A stretch of DNA of 64,000 nt from NCBI RefSeq assembly GCF_900110435.1, contig NZ_FODT01000003.1, positions 310,001 to 374,000 on the forward strand, written 5' to 3'. The translations under genes and the position numbers were made by a program. The notes under the pieces are model-generated. The model was given only the letters and a program-made list of their open reading frames with translations, was not told where the DNA came from and ran no database searches. The DNA comes from Rhodopseudomonas pseudopalustris. GTDB taxonomy: Bacteria; Pseudomonadota; Alphaproteobacteria; Rhizobiales; Xanthobacteraceae. Positions 17,109 to 25,932 of this stretch are shown here, piece by piece (the first letter of the stretch is position 1; each line of letters opens with the position of its first letter).

Positions 17109-17116
17109 TTAACCAT
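17109..17116 (+). promoter_or_regulatory. CtrA-type octamer upstream of cpaB
   Basis: Perfect TTAACCAT, 75 bases before the cpaB start, in the cpaA-cpaB gap. A palindromic GTTAAC lies nearby. It suggests a second promoter for cpaBCDEF-tadBC. Confidence 0.45.
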
Positions 17117-17190
17117 GCTTTGACGAATAGCTGTTCAACTCCCGGTACTGCGGCGGGGTGTATCGCCGAGTGATCCGGGAAGTAAAGCGT

Positions 17191-17991
17191 ATGAACACCG
17201 CGCGCATCGTCGTCCTGACCATTGCTATCGGCGCTGGCGCCGTTGCCGCCTATCTGGCGAGTGGCGGCGGCAACCAGGAGGCCGCAGGTCCGGCCGCGCC
17301 CGTCGCAGAATTGCCGACCGTCGAAGTGCTGGTTGCGAAATCCGATATTCCGCTCGGCCAGCCGGTCGGGCCCGGCGACATGCAGTGGCAGACCTGGCCG
17401 GCAGCGACCGCGAGCGCCAACTTCATTCGCCGCAACGAGCGCCCCGAAGCGACCACGCAGCTGGCCGGTTCGATCGCGCGTTCGCAATTCATCGCCGGCG
17501 AGCCGATCCGCGAACAGAAGCTGGTCAAGGCGAACGGCTCCGGCTTCATGGCTGCGATCCTTCCGACCGGAATGCGGGCGGTCTCGACTGAGATCTCGCC
17601 GGAGACCGGCGCAGGCGGCTTCATCCTGCCCAACGACAGGGTCGACGTCATTCTGTCGAAGCGCGACAAGAATCCCGACCGCGCCGGCGGCGGCGGCGAC
17701 GTGGTCAATTCCGAGATCATCCTGAGCAACGTGCGTGTTCTCGCCATCGATCAGGCGATCGAGGAGAAGAACGGGCAAAAGGTCGTGGTCGGCAAGACCG
17801 CCACGCTCGAACTGAAGCCCGAACAGGCGGAATTCCTGGCGCGCGCGCGGCAGAGCGGCACGCTGTCGCTCGCGCTTCGCAGCCTCGTCGATGCCAACGC
17901 TCCGACCGCCACCGAGGAGATCGGGGGCAAACGCGACAGCGTCAACGTCGTTCGCTACGGCGTGTCCACGCCAACGACGATGCAGAAGTGA
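17191..17991 (+). CDS. cpaB: Flp pilus assembly protein CpaB (RcpC)
   Basis: A 266-residue periplasmic protein anchored by an N-terminal helix (ARIVVLTIAIGAGAVAAYLA). It carries an SAF/AFP-III-like domain around VLVAKSDIPLGQPVGPGDMQ, then the CpaB body (LPTGMRAVSTEISPETGAGGFILPNDRVDVIL). It supports the outer-membrane secretin CpaC. The ATG at 17191 has GGGAAG upstream; the 11-codon upstream extension is rejected. Confidence 0.93.
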   Translation: MNTARIVVLTIAIGAGAVAAYLASGGGNQEAAGPAAPVAELPTVEVLVAKSDIPLGQPVGPGDMQWQTWPAATASANFIRRNERPEATTQLAGSIARSQFIAGEPIREQKLVKANGSGFMAAILPTGMRAVSTEISPETGAGGFILPNDRVDVILSKRDKNPDRAGGGGDVVNSEIILSNVRVLAIDQAIEEKNGQKVVVGKTATLELKPEQAEFLARARQSGTLSLALRSLVDANAPTATEEIGGKRDSVNVVRYGVSTPTTMQK

Positions 17992-18004
17992 TCAGAGGTC
18001 GGAT

Positions 18005-19447
18005 ATGAGCTACGGCGCCAATCACCGATTCATTCGGACTCTGAAGGGCACGGCGATGGCGTTGTCCGCCGTCGTCGCGCTGACGCTGTTTCCGACCTTT
18101 GCGCCGGTACAGGCCAGCGACTATCGCGAAACGCCGGCTCGAATGGGCAACTCCGGCCTCAACGCGCGGCCGCTCGCGCTGGGAATCGGCAAGTCGGTCG
18201 TGATCGACCTGCCGCGCGACATCAAGGATGTGCTCGTCGCCGATCCGAAGATCGCCAACGCGGTGGTGCGTTCGGCGCAGCGCGCCTACATCATCGGCGC
18301 CGCCGTCGGCCAGACCAACATCGTGTTCTTCGACTCCACCGGCCAGCAGATCGCCGCCTACGACATCGCGGTGACCCGTGACCTCAACGGCATCCGCACC
18401 GCGCTGCGGCAGTCGATCCCCAATGCGGACATCCAGGTCGAGGGCCTCGGCGACGGCGTGATGCTGATGGGTTCGGTGTCGACGCCGATCGAGGCGCAGC
18501 AGGCCGCTGATCTCGCCGCGCGGCTCGCAGGCGACGCGAGCAAGGTGGTCAACAACATCGCGGTCCGCGGCCGCGACCAGGTGATGCTGAAGATCACCGT
18601 GGCCGAGGTGCAGCGCGACATCGTCAAGCAGCTCGGCGTCGATCTGACCGCCAGCATGAACTACGGCACGTCCGTGGTGAAGTTCAGCAACACCAATCCG
18701 TTCACCCAATCCGGTGGGCCGCTGGTGGCGAACAACGCGCTGACGACGTCATTCGGCTCGGGGCCGTCGGTGTCAGCGACGCTGCGCGCGATGGAGAGTG
18801 CCGGGGTCGTGCGGACGCTGGCCGAACCGAACCTCACGGCGATCTCCGGCGAGCCGGCGAGCTTCCTCGCCGGCGGCGAGTTTCCAGTGCCGAGCGGCGT
18901 GACCTGCACCAACAGCCTCTGCACGCCGTCGGTGACGTTCAAGAAATTCGGTGTTCTGCTCAACTTCACCCCGGTGGTTCTGACCGAGGGCCGGATCAGC
19001 CTGAAGGTCTCGACCGAGGTCTCCGAGGTCTCGAGCGACAACTCGATCGTCATCGGCGGCCTGTCGGTGCCCTCGATCAAGACCCGCCGTATCGAAAGCA
19101 CCGTGGAAATCCCGTCCGGCGGTTCGCTGGCGATGGCCGGTTTGATCCAGGAACAGACCAAGCAGGCGATCAACGGCCTGCCCGGCATGACCCAATTGCC
19201 GATCCTCGGCACCCTGTTCCGCAGCCGCGACTACATCAACCGGCAGACCGAACTGATGGTGATGGTGACGCCCTATGTGGTGCGCGCGGTGGCGCAGAAG
19301 GATCTGTCGCGGCCCGACGACGGCTTCGCCGACGCCTCCGATCCACAGTCGGATCTGCTCGGCAATATCAACCGGATCTACGGCGTCCCCGGACGCACCG
19401 GGCCCGCACAAACCTACCGGGGCCGGTTCGGCTTTATCACCGACTGA
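18005..19447 (+). CDS. cpaC: Type II/IV secretin CpaC (RcpA)
   Basis: A 480-residue outer-membrane secretin that forms the exit channel of the Tad pilus. After a signal peptide ending PVQA there is the pilus N-terminal domain (GIGKSVVIDLPRDIKDVLVA), a BON-like segment (residues about 140-190) and the secretin domain with VRTLAEPNLTAISGEPASFL, GVLLNFTPVV and the C-terminal LPGMTQLPILGTLFRS. The start at 18005 gives a normal export signal; longer in-frame readings overlap cpaB. It follows cpaB by 13 bases. Confidence 0.95.
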   Translation: MSYGANHRFIRTLKGTAMALSAVVALTLFPTFAPVQASDYRETPARMGNSGLNARPLALGIGKSVVIDLPRDIKDVLVADPKIANAVVRSAQRAYIIGAAVGQTNIVFFDSTGQQIAAYDIAVTRDLNGIRTALRQSIPNADIQVEGLGDGVMLMGSVSTPIEAQQAADLAARLAGDASKVVNNIAVRGRDQVMLKITVAEVQRDIVKQLGVDLTASMNYGTSVVKFSNTNPFTQSGGPLVANNALTTSFGSGPSVSATLRAMESAGVVRTLAEPNLTAISGEPASFLAGGEFPVPSGVTCTNSLCTPSVTFKKFGVLLNFTPVVLTEGRISLKVSTEVSEVSSDNSIVIGGLSVPSIKTRRIESTVEIPSGGSLAMAGLIQEQTKQAINGLPGMTQLPILGTLFRSRDYINRQTELMVMVTPYVVRAVAQKDLSRPDDGFADASDPQSDLLGNINRIYGVPGRTGPAQTYRGRFGFITD

Positions 19448-19466
19448 GCGGGACGAGGACAGCACG

Positions 19467-20198
19467 ATGACATCCATGAAACCCGCCCGCGCAACCCGCG
19501 GCTTCGTCTTCGGGGCCGCGTTGACCTGTGTGTCGCTGTCGCTGGGCGCCTGCACCCACACCCGCGGCGCCGGCGACGACGTGACCGCGAGCATTTCAAC
19601 CGACTACCGACAGCGCCACCCCATCGCGATCCAGGAAGGCGATCACACCATCGTGGTGTTCGTCGGCAACGGCCGCGGCGGCCTGACGACGACGCAGCGC
19701 GCCGACGTCGCCGCGTTCGGACAAGGTTGGCTGCGCGAAGGCACCGGCTCGATCATCGCCGAAGTACCCGCGGATACGCCGAACGCGCGCGCCGCCGGGG
19801 AAACGCTGCGGGAGATCCAGTCGCTGCTGGCCGCCGGCGGCGTGCCGCAGCGGGGTGTCATCGTCAAGCCCTATCGTCCGACCGATCCGCGCGCCTTCGC
19901 GGCGATCCGCCTGATCTACCCGAAAGTCTCCGCCGTCGCCGGCCCCTGCGGGCTGTGGCCCGAGGACATCGGCCCGTCGATCAAGAACAAGGGCTATCTG
20001 GACAACAAGCCTTACTGGAATTTCGGCTGCGCCTACCAGCGCAACCTCGCAGCCATGGTCGAGAATCCGTCGGATCTGGTGCAGCCGCGTCCGGAGACGC
20101 CGCCTTACGCCGCGCGGCGTGCGACCACCTTCGAGGCCTATCGGACCACCAAGCCCGAGTCTACCGACAAGGCTAAAGTGAGTAACGTCGGACCATGA
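19467..20198 (+). CDS. cpaD: Pilus assembly lipoprotein CpaD
   Basis: A 243-residue outer-membrane lipoprotein that pilots the secretin. The lipobox is LGAC (Cys at about residue 29), followed by the CpaD domain with RQRHPIAIQEGDHTIVVFVG, GLTTTQRADVAAFG, a central Cys (GPCGLWPEDIG) and NFGCAYQRNLAAMVENPSDL, the family hallmark. Its stop overlaps the cpaE start (ATGA at 20195-20198). Confidence 0.94.
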   Translation: MTSMKPARATRGFVFGAALTCVSLSLGACTHTRGAGDDVTASISTDYRQRHPIAIQEGDHTIVVFVGNGRGGLTTTQRADVAAFGQGWLREGTGSIIAEVPADTPNARAAGETLREIQSLLAAGGVPQRGVIVKPYRPTDPRAFAAIRLIYPKVSAVAGPCGLWPEDIGPSIKNKGYLDNKPYWNFGCAYQRNLAAMVENPSDLVQPRPETPPYAARRATTFEAYRTTKPESTDKAKVSNVGP

Positions 20199-21472
20199 TC
20201 AGCTACGCACGCCAGAACCAGGAAGAGCCCGCGGCCGGCGCCTCGTCGTCCGCCACGACGCAGGACGAGCACATCGCGCCGGCGCCGCGTGTATCAGTGC
20301 AGGCGTTCTGCGAATCGGTCGAGACCGCGGCGGCCGTGCAGGCCGCCGGCGAAGACCGCCGTCTCACCAAGGCGCATCTGAAGATCCAGATGGGCGGCAT
20401 GATCGCGGCGATCGAAGCCTATCGCTCGGCGCCGACCCCGAACGTCATCATCCTCGAGACCGATCCGCGCAACGACGTACTCGCCGGCCTCGATCAGCTC
20501 GCCACGGTCTGCGACCCGGGAACCCGCGTCATCGTGATCGGCAAGGTCAACGACGTCACGCTGTATCGCGAGCTGGTTCGCCGCGGCGTCAGCGACTACG
20601 CGATCGCGCCGGTCGATCCGATCGACGTCGTGCGCTCGATCTGCAATCTGTTCTCCTCGGCGGAAGCCAAGGCGGTCGGCCGCATCATCGCGGTCGTCGG
20701 CGCCAAGGGCGGTGTCGGCGCGTCCACCATCGCGCATAACGTCGCCTGGGCGATTGCTCGCGACCTGGCGCTCGACTCCGTCGTCGCCGACCTCGATCTC
20801 GCTTTCGGCACCGCCGGCCTCGACTACAACCAGGACCCGCCGCAGGGCATCGCCGAGGCGGTGTTCTCGCCGGACCGCGTCGACACCGCCTTCGTCGATC
20901 GTCTGCTGTCGAAATGCACCGATCATCTCAGCCTGCTGGCCGCGCCGGCGACGCTCGATCGGGTCTATGATTTCGGCGCCGACGCGTTCGACTCGATCTT
21001 CGACACGCTACGCGCGACGATGCCCTGCATCGTGCTCGACGTGCCGCATCAATGGACCGGTTGGGCGAAACGCGCGCTGATCAACGCCGACGACATCCTG
21101 ATCGTCGCCGCGCCGGACCTCGCCAATTTGCGCAATGCCAAGAATCTGTACGATCTGCTGAAGGCGTCGCGGCCGAACGATCGACCGCCGTTATACTGCC
21201 TGAACCAGGTCGGCGTGCCGAAGCGGCCCGAGATCAATGCCAGCGAGTTCGCCAAGGCGATCGAGAGTCAGCCGATCGTCAGCATCCCGTTCGATCCGCA
21301 GATGTTCGGTTCGGCCGCCAATAACGGGCAGATGATCGCGGAGATCGCGGCGTCTCACAAGACCACCGAGATGTTCCTGCAGATCGCCCAGCGACTGACG
21401 GGACGCGGTGAAGCCAAGAAGCCGAAAGGCGGCTTCCTGTCGCCGATTCTGGAGAAGCTGCGGGCCAGATAA
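20195..21472 (+). CDS. cpaE: Pilus assembly ATPase CpaE (TadZ, MinD/ParA-like)
   Basis: A 425-residue localisation factor for the Tad machine. The N-terminal part (about residues 30-150) resembles a receiver domain without a clear phosphorylation set. The rest is a MinD/ParA ATPase with a deviant Walker A, GAKGGVGAS, at about residue 168, then VVADLDLAFGTAGLDYNQDP and IVLDVPHQW. It overlaps cpaD by four bases and precedes cpaF. In Caulobacter CpaE places the pilus at a pole. Confidence 0.94.
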   Translation: MISYARQNQEEPAAGASSSATTQDEHIAPAPRVSVQAFCESVETAAAVQAAGEDRRLTKAHLKIQMGGMIAAIEAYRSAPTPNVIILETDPRNDVLAGLDQLATVCDPGTRVIVIGKVNDVTLYRELVRRGVSDYAIAPVDPIDVVRSICNLFSSAEAKAVGRIIAVVGAKGGVGASTIAHNVAWAIARDLALDSVVADLDLAFGTAGLDYNQDPPQGIAEAVFSPDRVDTAFVDRLLSKCTDHLSLLAAPATLDRVYDFGADAFDSIFDTLRATMPCIVLDVPHQWTGWAKRALINADDILIVAAPDLANLRNAKNLYDLLKASRPNDRPPLYCLNQVGVPKRPEINASEFAKAIESQPIVSIPFDPQMFGSAANNGQMIAEIAASHKTTEMFLQIAQRLTGRGEAKKPKGGFLSPILEKLRAR

Positions 21473-21493
21473 GTCGCCCACTGGAGTAACGTC

Positions 21494-22942
21494 GTGTTCG
21501 GTAAGCGTAGCGGTTCAGATCAAGAGGTCCGTATTCCGAAGCCGGCCGGTCCGGCTCCGGAGCCGGCGGCGCGCGCGCCCGAGCCCTCCGCGAAGGTGGC
21601 GTCGCCTCCGCTCGCGCCGGCCCGCGCCGCGCCTCCGCCGATCGAGGCGCGCCGTTCCGATGTCTATTACCAGGTCAAGGCGACGATCTTCGGCGCGCTG
21701 ATCGAGGCGATCGATCTGGCGCAGCTCGCCAAGCTCGACGCTGAATCGGCGCGCGAGGAAATCCGCGACATCGTCAACGAAATCATCGCGATCAAGAACA
21801 TCGTGATGTCGATCGCCGAGCAGGAAGAGCTGCTCGACGACATCTGCAACGACGTGCTCGGCTATGGACCGCTCGAACCGCTGCTGTCGCGAGACGACAT
21901 CTCCGACATCATGGTCAACGGGTCCGGCACGGTCTATATCGAAGTCGCGGGCCGGATCCAGCGCACCGGCATCCGCTTCCGCGACAACCAGCAGCTCCTC
22001 AACATCTGCCAGCGGATCGTCAGCCAGGTCGGCCGGCGCGTCGACGAATCCTCGCCGATCTGCGACGCTCGCCTCGCCGACGGCAGCCGCGTCAACGCCA
22101 TCGTTCCGCCGCTGGCGATCGACGGCCCCGCACTCACCATTCGTAAGTTCAAGAAGGACAAGCTGACGCTCGACCAACTGGTCAAGTTCGGCGCGATCAC
22201 GCCGGAGGGAGCGCAGATCCTGCAGATCATCGGCCGCTGCCGCGCCAACGTGCTGATCTCCGGCGGCACCGGCTCCGGCAAGACCACACTGCTGAACTGC
22301 CTCACCCAGTATATCGACGACGACGAACGCATCATCACCTGCGAAGACGCGGCCGAACTGCAACTGCAGCAGCCGCACGTGGTCCGCCTCGAAACCCGTC
22401 CGCCGAACATCGAAGGCGAAGGTCAGGTCACGATGCGCGAACTGGTGCGCAACTGCCTGCGTATGCGGCCGGAGCGGATCATCGTCGGCGAAGTCCGCGG
22501 ACCCGAGGCGTTCGACCTGTTGCAGGCGATGAACACCGGCCACGACGGCTCGATGGGCACGCTGCACGCCAACAACCCGCGCGAGGCGCTGTCACGATGC
22601 GAATCGATGATCACGATGGGCGGCTTCTCGCTGCCCTCGCGCACCATCCGCGAGATGATCTGCGCCTCGATCGATGTGGTGATCCAGGCCGCGCGCCTGC
22701 GCGACGGTTCGCGCCGCATCACCCACATCACCGAAGTGATCGGGATGGAAGGCGACACCATCATCACCCAGGATTTGTTCATCTACGACATGGTCGGTGA
22801 GGACGTGAACGGCAACATCATCGGCCGCCATCGCTCCACCGGCATCGGGCGCCCCAAATTCTGGGAGCGCGCGCGTTACTACGGCGAGGAGAAGCGGCTC
22901 GCCGCGGCGCTCGACGCCGCCGAAATCGAAGTCGACGTCTAA
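21494..22942 (+). CDS. cpaF: Pilus assembly secretion ATPase CpaF (TadA)
   Basis: A 482-residue VirB11/GspE-type hexameric ATPase that drives pilus extension and perhaps retraction. Walker A is GGTGSGKTT (about residues 256-264), the Asp box is ITCEDAAELQL, Walker B lies in RIIVGEVRGPEAFDLLQAMNTGHDG, and the His box follows (GTLHANNPREALSR). The first about 50 residues are Pro/Ala-rich and disordered. The start is a GTG at 21494, 21 bases after cpaE, with GGAG upstream. Confidence 0.95.
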   Translation: MFGKRSGSDQEVRIPKPAGPAPEPAARAPEPSAKVASPPLAPARAAPPPIEARRSDVYYQVKATIFGALIEAIDLAQLAKLDAESAREEIRDIVNEIIAIKNIVMSIAEQEELLDDICNDVLGYGPLEPLLSRDDISDIMVNGSGTVYIEVAGRIQRTGIRFRDNQQLLNICQRIVSQVGRRVDESSPICDARLADGSRVNAIVPPLAIDGPALTIRKFKKDKLTLDQLVKFGAITPEGAQILQIIGRCRANVLISGGTGSGKTTLLNCLTQYIDDDERIITCEDAAELQLQQPHVVRLETRPPNIEGEGQVTMRELVRNCLRMRPERIIVGEVRGPEAFDLLQAMNTGHDGSMGTLHANNPREALSRCESMITMGGFSLPSRTIREMICASIDVVIQAARLRDGSRRITHITEVIGMEGDTIITQDLFIYDMVGEDVNGNIIGRHRSTGIGRPKFWERARYYGEEKRLAAALDAAEIEVDV

Positions 22943-22956
22943 AAGGAGCGGAGACC

Positions 22957-23931
22957 ATGCAGATGCAAGCGCTCTCGCTCGGGTTCTTTGCCGCCGTGGC
23001 CGTCGGCGGGCTGGCGTGGGTTTTCCTCTATCCGATGTTGTCCGGCGAAAAGCAGGCCGAAAAGCGCCGCTCATCGGTCGCGCGCGTGACGCCCGCCGTG
23101 CGGCAGGTCGAAAGAACGCAGCGCTCGCGCCGCGAGCAGGTCGAAGGATCGCTGCGGGACATCGAGGCGCGCAAACAGAAGCAGAAGAACGTCGCACTGA
23201 GCACGCGGCTGACCCAGGCGGGGCTCGACTGGACACCGAAGAAATTCATCACAATTTCGGCGGTGCTCGGCGTGTTCGTGTTCGCCGTGACCATGCTGTT
23301 CGGCGGCGGACTGACGGCGGCGGCGGGGCTCGCCTTCGCCGCCGGCTTCGGCCTGCCCCGCTGGATGCTCGGCTTCCTGAAGAAGCGTCGGGAAAAGCGA
23401 TTCCTCAACGCCCTGCCCGACGCCGTCGACGTGATCGTGCGCGGCATCAAGGCCGGCCTGCCGCTGTTCGACTCGATCAAGGTGGTGGCGGCGGACTCGC
23501 CGGAGCCTCTGAAGACCGAGTTCAACGCCATCATCGAGACCCAGACGATCGGCATGCCGATCGGCGAAGCCTGCGCGCGCCTCTATGACCGGATGCCCGT
23601 GCCGGAGGCCAACTTCTTCGGCATCGTCATCGCGATCCAGCAGAAATCCGGCGGCAATCTGTCGGAAGCGCTCGGCAATTTGTCGAAGGTGCTGCGCGAT
23701 CGCAAGCGGATGGCCGAGAAAATCCAGGCGATGTCGATGGAGGCGAAGGCCTCGGCGGCGATCATCGGCTCGTTGCCGCCGATCGTGATGCTGCTGGTCT
23801 ACATGTCGACGCCCGACTACATCGCGCTGCTGTGGACACATCCGACCGGCCGCCTGATGCTGGCCGGCTGCGTGGTGTGGATGGCGGCGGGAATTCTGGT
23901 GATGAAGAAGATGATCAATTTCGACTTCTGA
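22957..23931 (+). CDS. tadB: Inner-membrane platform protein TadB
   Basis: A 324-residue type II secretion F-family (T2SSF) platform protein. It has an N-terminal helix, two helices at about residues 98-130, the cytosolic F domain with LPDAVDVIVRGIKAGLPLFDSI, ETQTIGMPIGEAC and VIAIQQKSGGNLSEALGNLSKVLRDR, and two C-terminal helices. It assembles with TadC under CpaF. It starts 14 bases after cpaF with AGGAGCGG upstream. Confidence 0.94.
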   Translation: MQMQALSLGFFAAVAVGGLAWVFLYPMLSGEKQAEKRRSSVARVTPAVRQVERTQRSRREQVEGSLRDIEARKQKQKNVALSTRLTQAGLDWTPKKFITISAVLGVFVFAVTMLFGGGLTAAAGLAFAAGFGLPRWMLGFLKKRREKRFLNALPDAVDVIVRGIKAGLPLFDSIKVVAADSPEPLKTEFNAIIETQTIGMPIGEACARLYDRMPVPEANFFGIVIAIQQKSGGNLSEALGNLSKVLRDRKRMAEKIQAMSMEAKASAAIIGSLPPIVMLLVYMSTPDYIALLWTHPTGRLMLAGCVVWMAAGILVMKKMINFDF

Positions 23932-23942
23932 CGAGGTGACGC

Positions 23943-24917
23943 ATGATCGATTTTCTCGTTGCGAAGCTGCACGACGCCCGCTTCATGACCATGTTTCTGG
24001 CGGCGATCGCCGCCAGCGCCACGGTCTACACGCTGGTCATACCGCTGTTCGTCGGCGAGACGTTGGCCAAGCGCATGAAGGCGGTCGGCAGCGAGCGTGA
24101 GCGGATCCGCCAGCGCGAGCGCGACCGTATAGCGAAGGCCGAACGTGTGTCGCTGCGGCAAGCGCCGAAGCAGTTCGTCGCCAAGGTCGTCGAGGATCTC
24201 AACCTCGGCAAATGGGTCGCCCAGGAAACCGCACGCGACAAGCTGGTGATGGCCGGCTATCGCGGCCAGGCGCCCTATGTCACCTTCCTTTTCTTCCGCA
24301 TGGTGATGCCGATCGCGTTCGGCATCGCATCGGCCCTCTACGTCTTCCTGCTGTCGAACATGCAGCAATCGACCTCGATCAAGATCGGCATGTGCATCGC
24401 CGGCGTGTTTCTCGGTATGCAGGCGCCGATGCTGTTCCTGAAGAACGCCATCAGCAAGCGCCAACTCTCGATCAAGCGCGCCTTTCCCGACGCGCTTGAC
24501 CTGCTACTGATCTGCATCGAGTCCGGCATGTCGATCGAAGCCGCATTCCGCAAGGTCTCGATCGAAATCGGCACGCAGTCGATCCCGCTGGCGGAGGAGC
24601 TGACGCTGACGACGGCGGAGCTGTCCTATCTGCCCGACCGCAAGCAGGCCTACGAAAACCTCGCGATCCGCACCGGCCTCGAGGGCGTCAAGTCGGTCTG
24701 CCTGGCGCTGCAGCAATCGGAACGCTACGGCACGCCGCTCAGCCAGAGCCTCCGCGTGATGGCGCAGGAAAATCGCGACATGCGCATGAACGAGGCCGAG
24801 AAGAAGGCCGCCGCGCTGCCGCCGAAGCTGACGGTGCCGATGATCGTGTTCTTCCTGCCGGTTCTGTTCGTCGTGATCCTCGGGCCGACCGGGATCAGGG
24901 TTTCGGCCATGCAGTGA
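23943..24917 (+). CDS. tadC: Inner-membrane platform protein TadC
   Basis: A 324-residue partner of TadB from the same T2SSF family. Family phrases include FPDALDLLLICIESGMSIEAAF, SIPLAEELTLTTAELSYLPDR and SERYGTPLSQSLRVMAQENRD, followed by a C-terminal hydrophobic pair ending VVILGPTG. It starts 11 bases after tadB and is the last rightward gene of the pilus cluster. Confidence 0.94.
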   Translation: MIDFLVAKLHDARFMTMFLAAIAASATVYTLVIPLFVGETLAKRMKAVGSERERIRQRERDRIAKAERVSLRQAPKQFVAKVVEDLNLGKWVAQETARDKLVMAGYRGQAPYVTFLFFRMVMPIAFGIASALYVFLLSNMQQSTSIKIGMCIAGVFLGMQAPMLFLKNAISKRQLSIKRAFPDALDLLLICIESGMSIEAAFRKVSIEIGTQSIPLAEELTLTTAELSYLPDRKQAYENLAIRTGLEGVKSVCLALQQSERYGTPLSQSLRVMAQENRDMRMNEAEKKAAALPPKLTVPMIVFFLPVLFVVILGPTGIRVSAMQ

Positions 24918-24918
24918 T

Positions 24919-24940
24919 CGCCGCGCCGCACGGCGCGGCG
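24919..24940. terminator. GC hairpin between convergent tadC and tadD
   Basis: CGCCGCGCC (24919-24927) pairs perfectly with GGCGCGGCG (24932-24940) around a four-base loop, two bases past the tadC stop. No T run follows on either strand, so it is at best a weak or factor-aided terminator. Confidence 0.45.
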
Positions 24941-25013
24941 TAGCGCGATCAGGTTGCGGCGCCCCTCGGAACCGTAACCGCGACCTTTGGACCCGTGATC
25001 CCGGATGTGATGA

Positions 25014-25808
25014 TCAGTGGCCGGAGGCCAATACGCCACGGCCGCGACCGCGGGTGTCGGTCTTGCCGTCCAGCATCTGCTTGAGATAGGCGACGTTGGC
25101 GGCCGCCTCCTCCGGCGGGAGATCAGCCTGCACGATGCTTTCCGCCTCGGCGAAGCGGCCTTGCAATCCGACGACCAGCGCCAGATTCTGCCGCACCCGC
25201 GCATCGGCACGGCCGTTGGCATAGGCCTGCCGCAGCGACTCCTCCGCTTTCGGCAATTCCTTGGTGAGCATGTAGGACAGGCCGAGATTGGAGAGCACGG
25301 AAGGCTCGCCCGGCGCAAGCTTCAACGCGCTGGCGTAATAGCGCCGCGCTTCGTCGCTGCGGCCGAGCTGATCGAGCGCCGTGCCCTGTACCGACAAAAT
25401 TCGCCAATCCGGGTTGTCCGGACTATGCGCATGAGTCAGCGTGTCGAACGCCGCTTTGAAATTGCCGTTGTCGGCGAGCGCGCGGCCATAGGCAGCGAGC
25501 ACGGTCTTGTTGCTGGGATTGGCCAGCGATGCCTTCTCCAGCATCGCCACCGCCTGAGCGCGCTGGCCGATGGCGCGCAGCGCCTGGCCATAAGCGAGAG
25601 CGGCGCCGGCATCCTTGGGATTGGCGCGATAGCGCTCGCCGGCGATCTCGGCGACGCGGTTCGGATCGGCCGGCGCCTCGGCCCGCGCGCCGAGCGCGCC
25701 GGTGATGCCGGACATCCCGGCGGTCTGGCAGCCGGCAAGCGCCGTTGCCAGGGCCGCGGTCACGGCCGCGGATGCGAGAAACCGGGCGAGACAAGACAGC
25801 TGGCGCAT
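25014..25808 (-). CDS. tadD: TPR lipoprotein TadD
   Basis: A 264-residue lipoprotein: signal and lipobox LAGC near residue 26, then a series of tetratricopeptide repeats (for example ALAYGQALRAIGQRAQAVAM, VLAAYGRALADNGNFKAAFD and VLSNLGLSYMLTKELPKAEE). TadD proteins are needed for Tad pilus assembly and help the secretin. The ATG at 25808 starts a normal lipoprotein signal; an in-frame ATG at 25859 would add 17 residues. It is transcribed towards tadC. A perfect palindrome lies upstream (25867-25887). Confidence 0.88.
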   Translation of the reverse strand: MRQLSCLARFLASAAVTAALATALAGCQTAGMSGITGALGARAEAPADPNRVAEIAGERYRANPKDAGAALAYGQALRAIGQRAQAVAMLEKASLANPSNKTVLAAYGRALADNGNFKAAFDTLTHAHSPDNPDWRILSVQGTALDQLGRSDEARRYYASALKLAPGEPSVLSNLGLSYMLTKELPKAEESLRQAYANGRADARVRQNLALVVGLQGRFAEAESIVQADLPPEEAAANVAYLKQMLDGKTDTRGRGRGVLASGH

Positions 25809-25866
25809 GGCAACTTTACTCACGAAGCCGACCGGAACGAACGAATACGGCTTCAGCAATAGAGCG

Positions 25867-25887
25867 TTAACCCTAATGTTGGGTTAA
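25867..25887. promoter_or_regulatory. Perfect palindrome TTAACCC-N7-GGGTTAA between tadD and the aminopeptidase gene
   Basis: Seven-base arms with a seven-base spacer (TAATGTT), 59 bases before tadD and 46 bases before the aminopeptidase ATG. It is a plausible operator for one or both. The half site TTAACC is shared with the CtrA-type octamers of the pilus cluster, but the arm spacing differs from the CtrA consensus. Confidence 0.45.
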
Positions 25888-25932
25888 TCAACGTGGCCCT
25901 CGCCGCTCCCGCTTCGATTCGAAAGACCCTGC

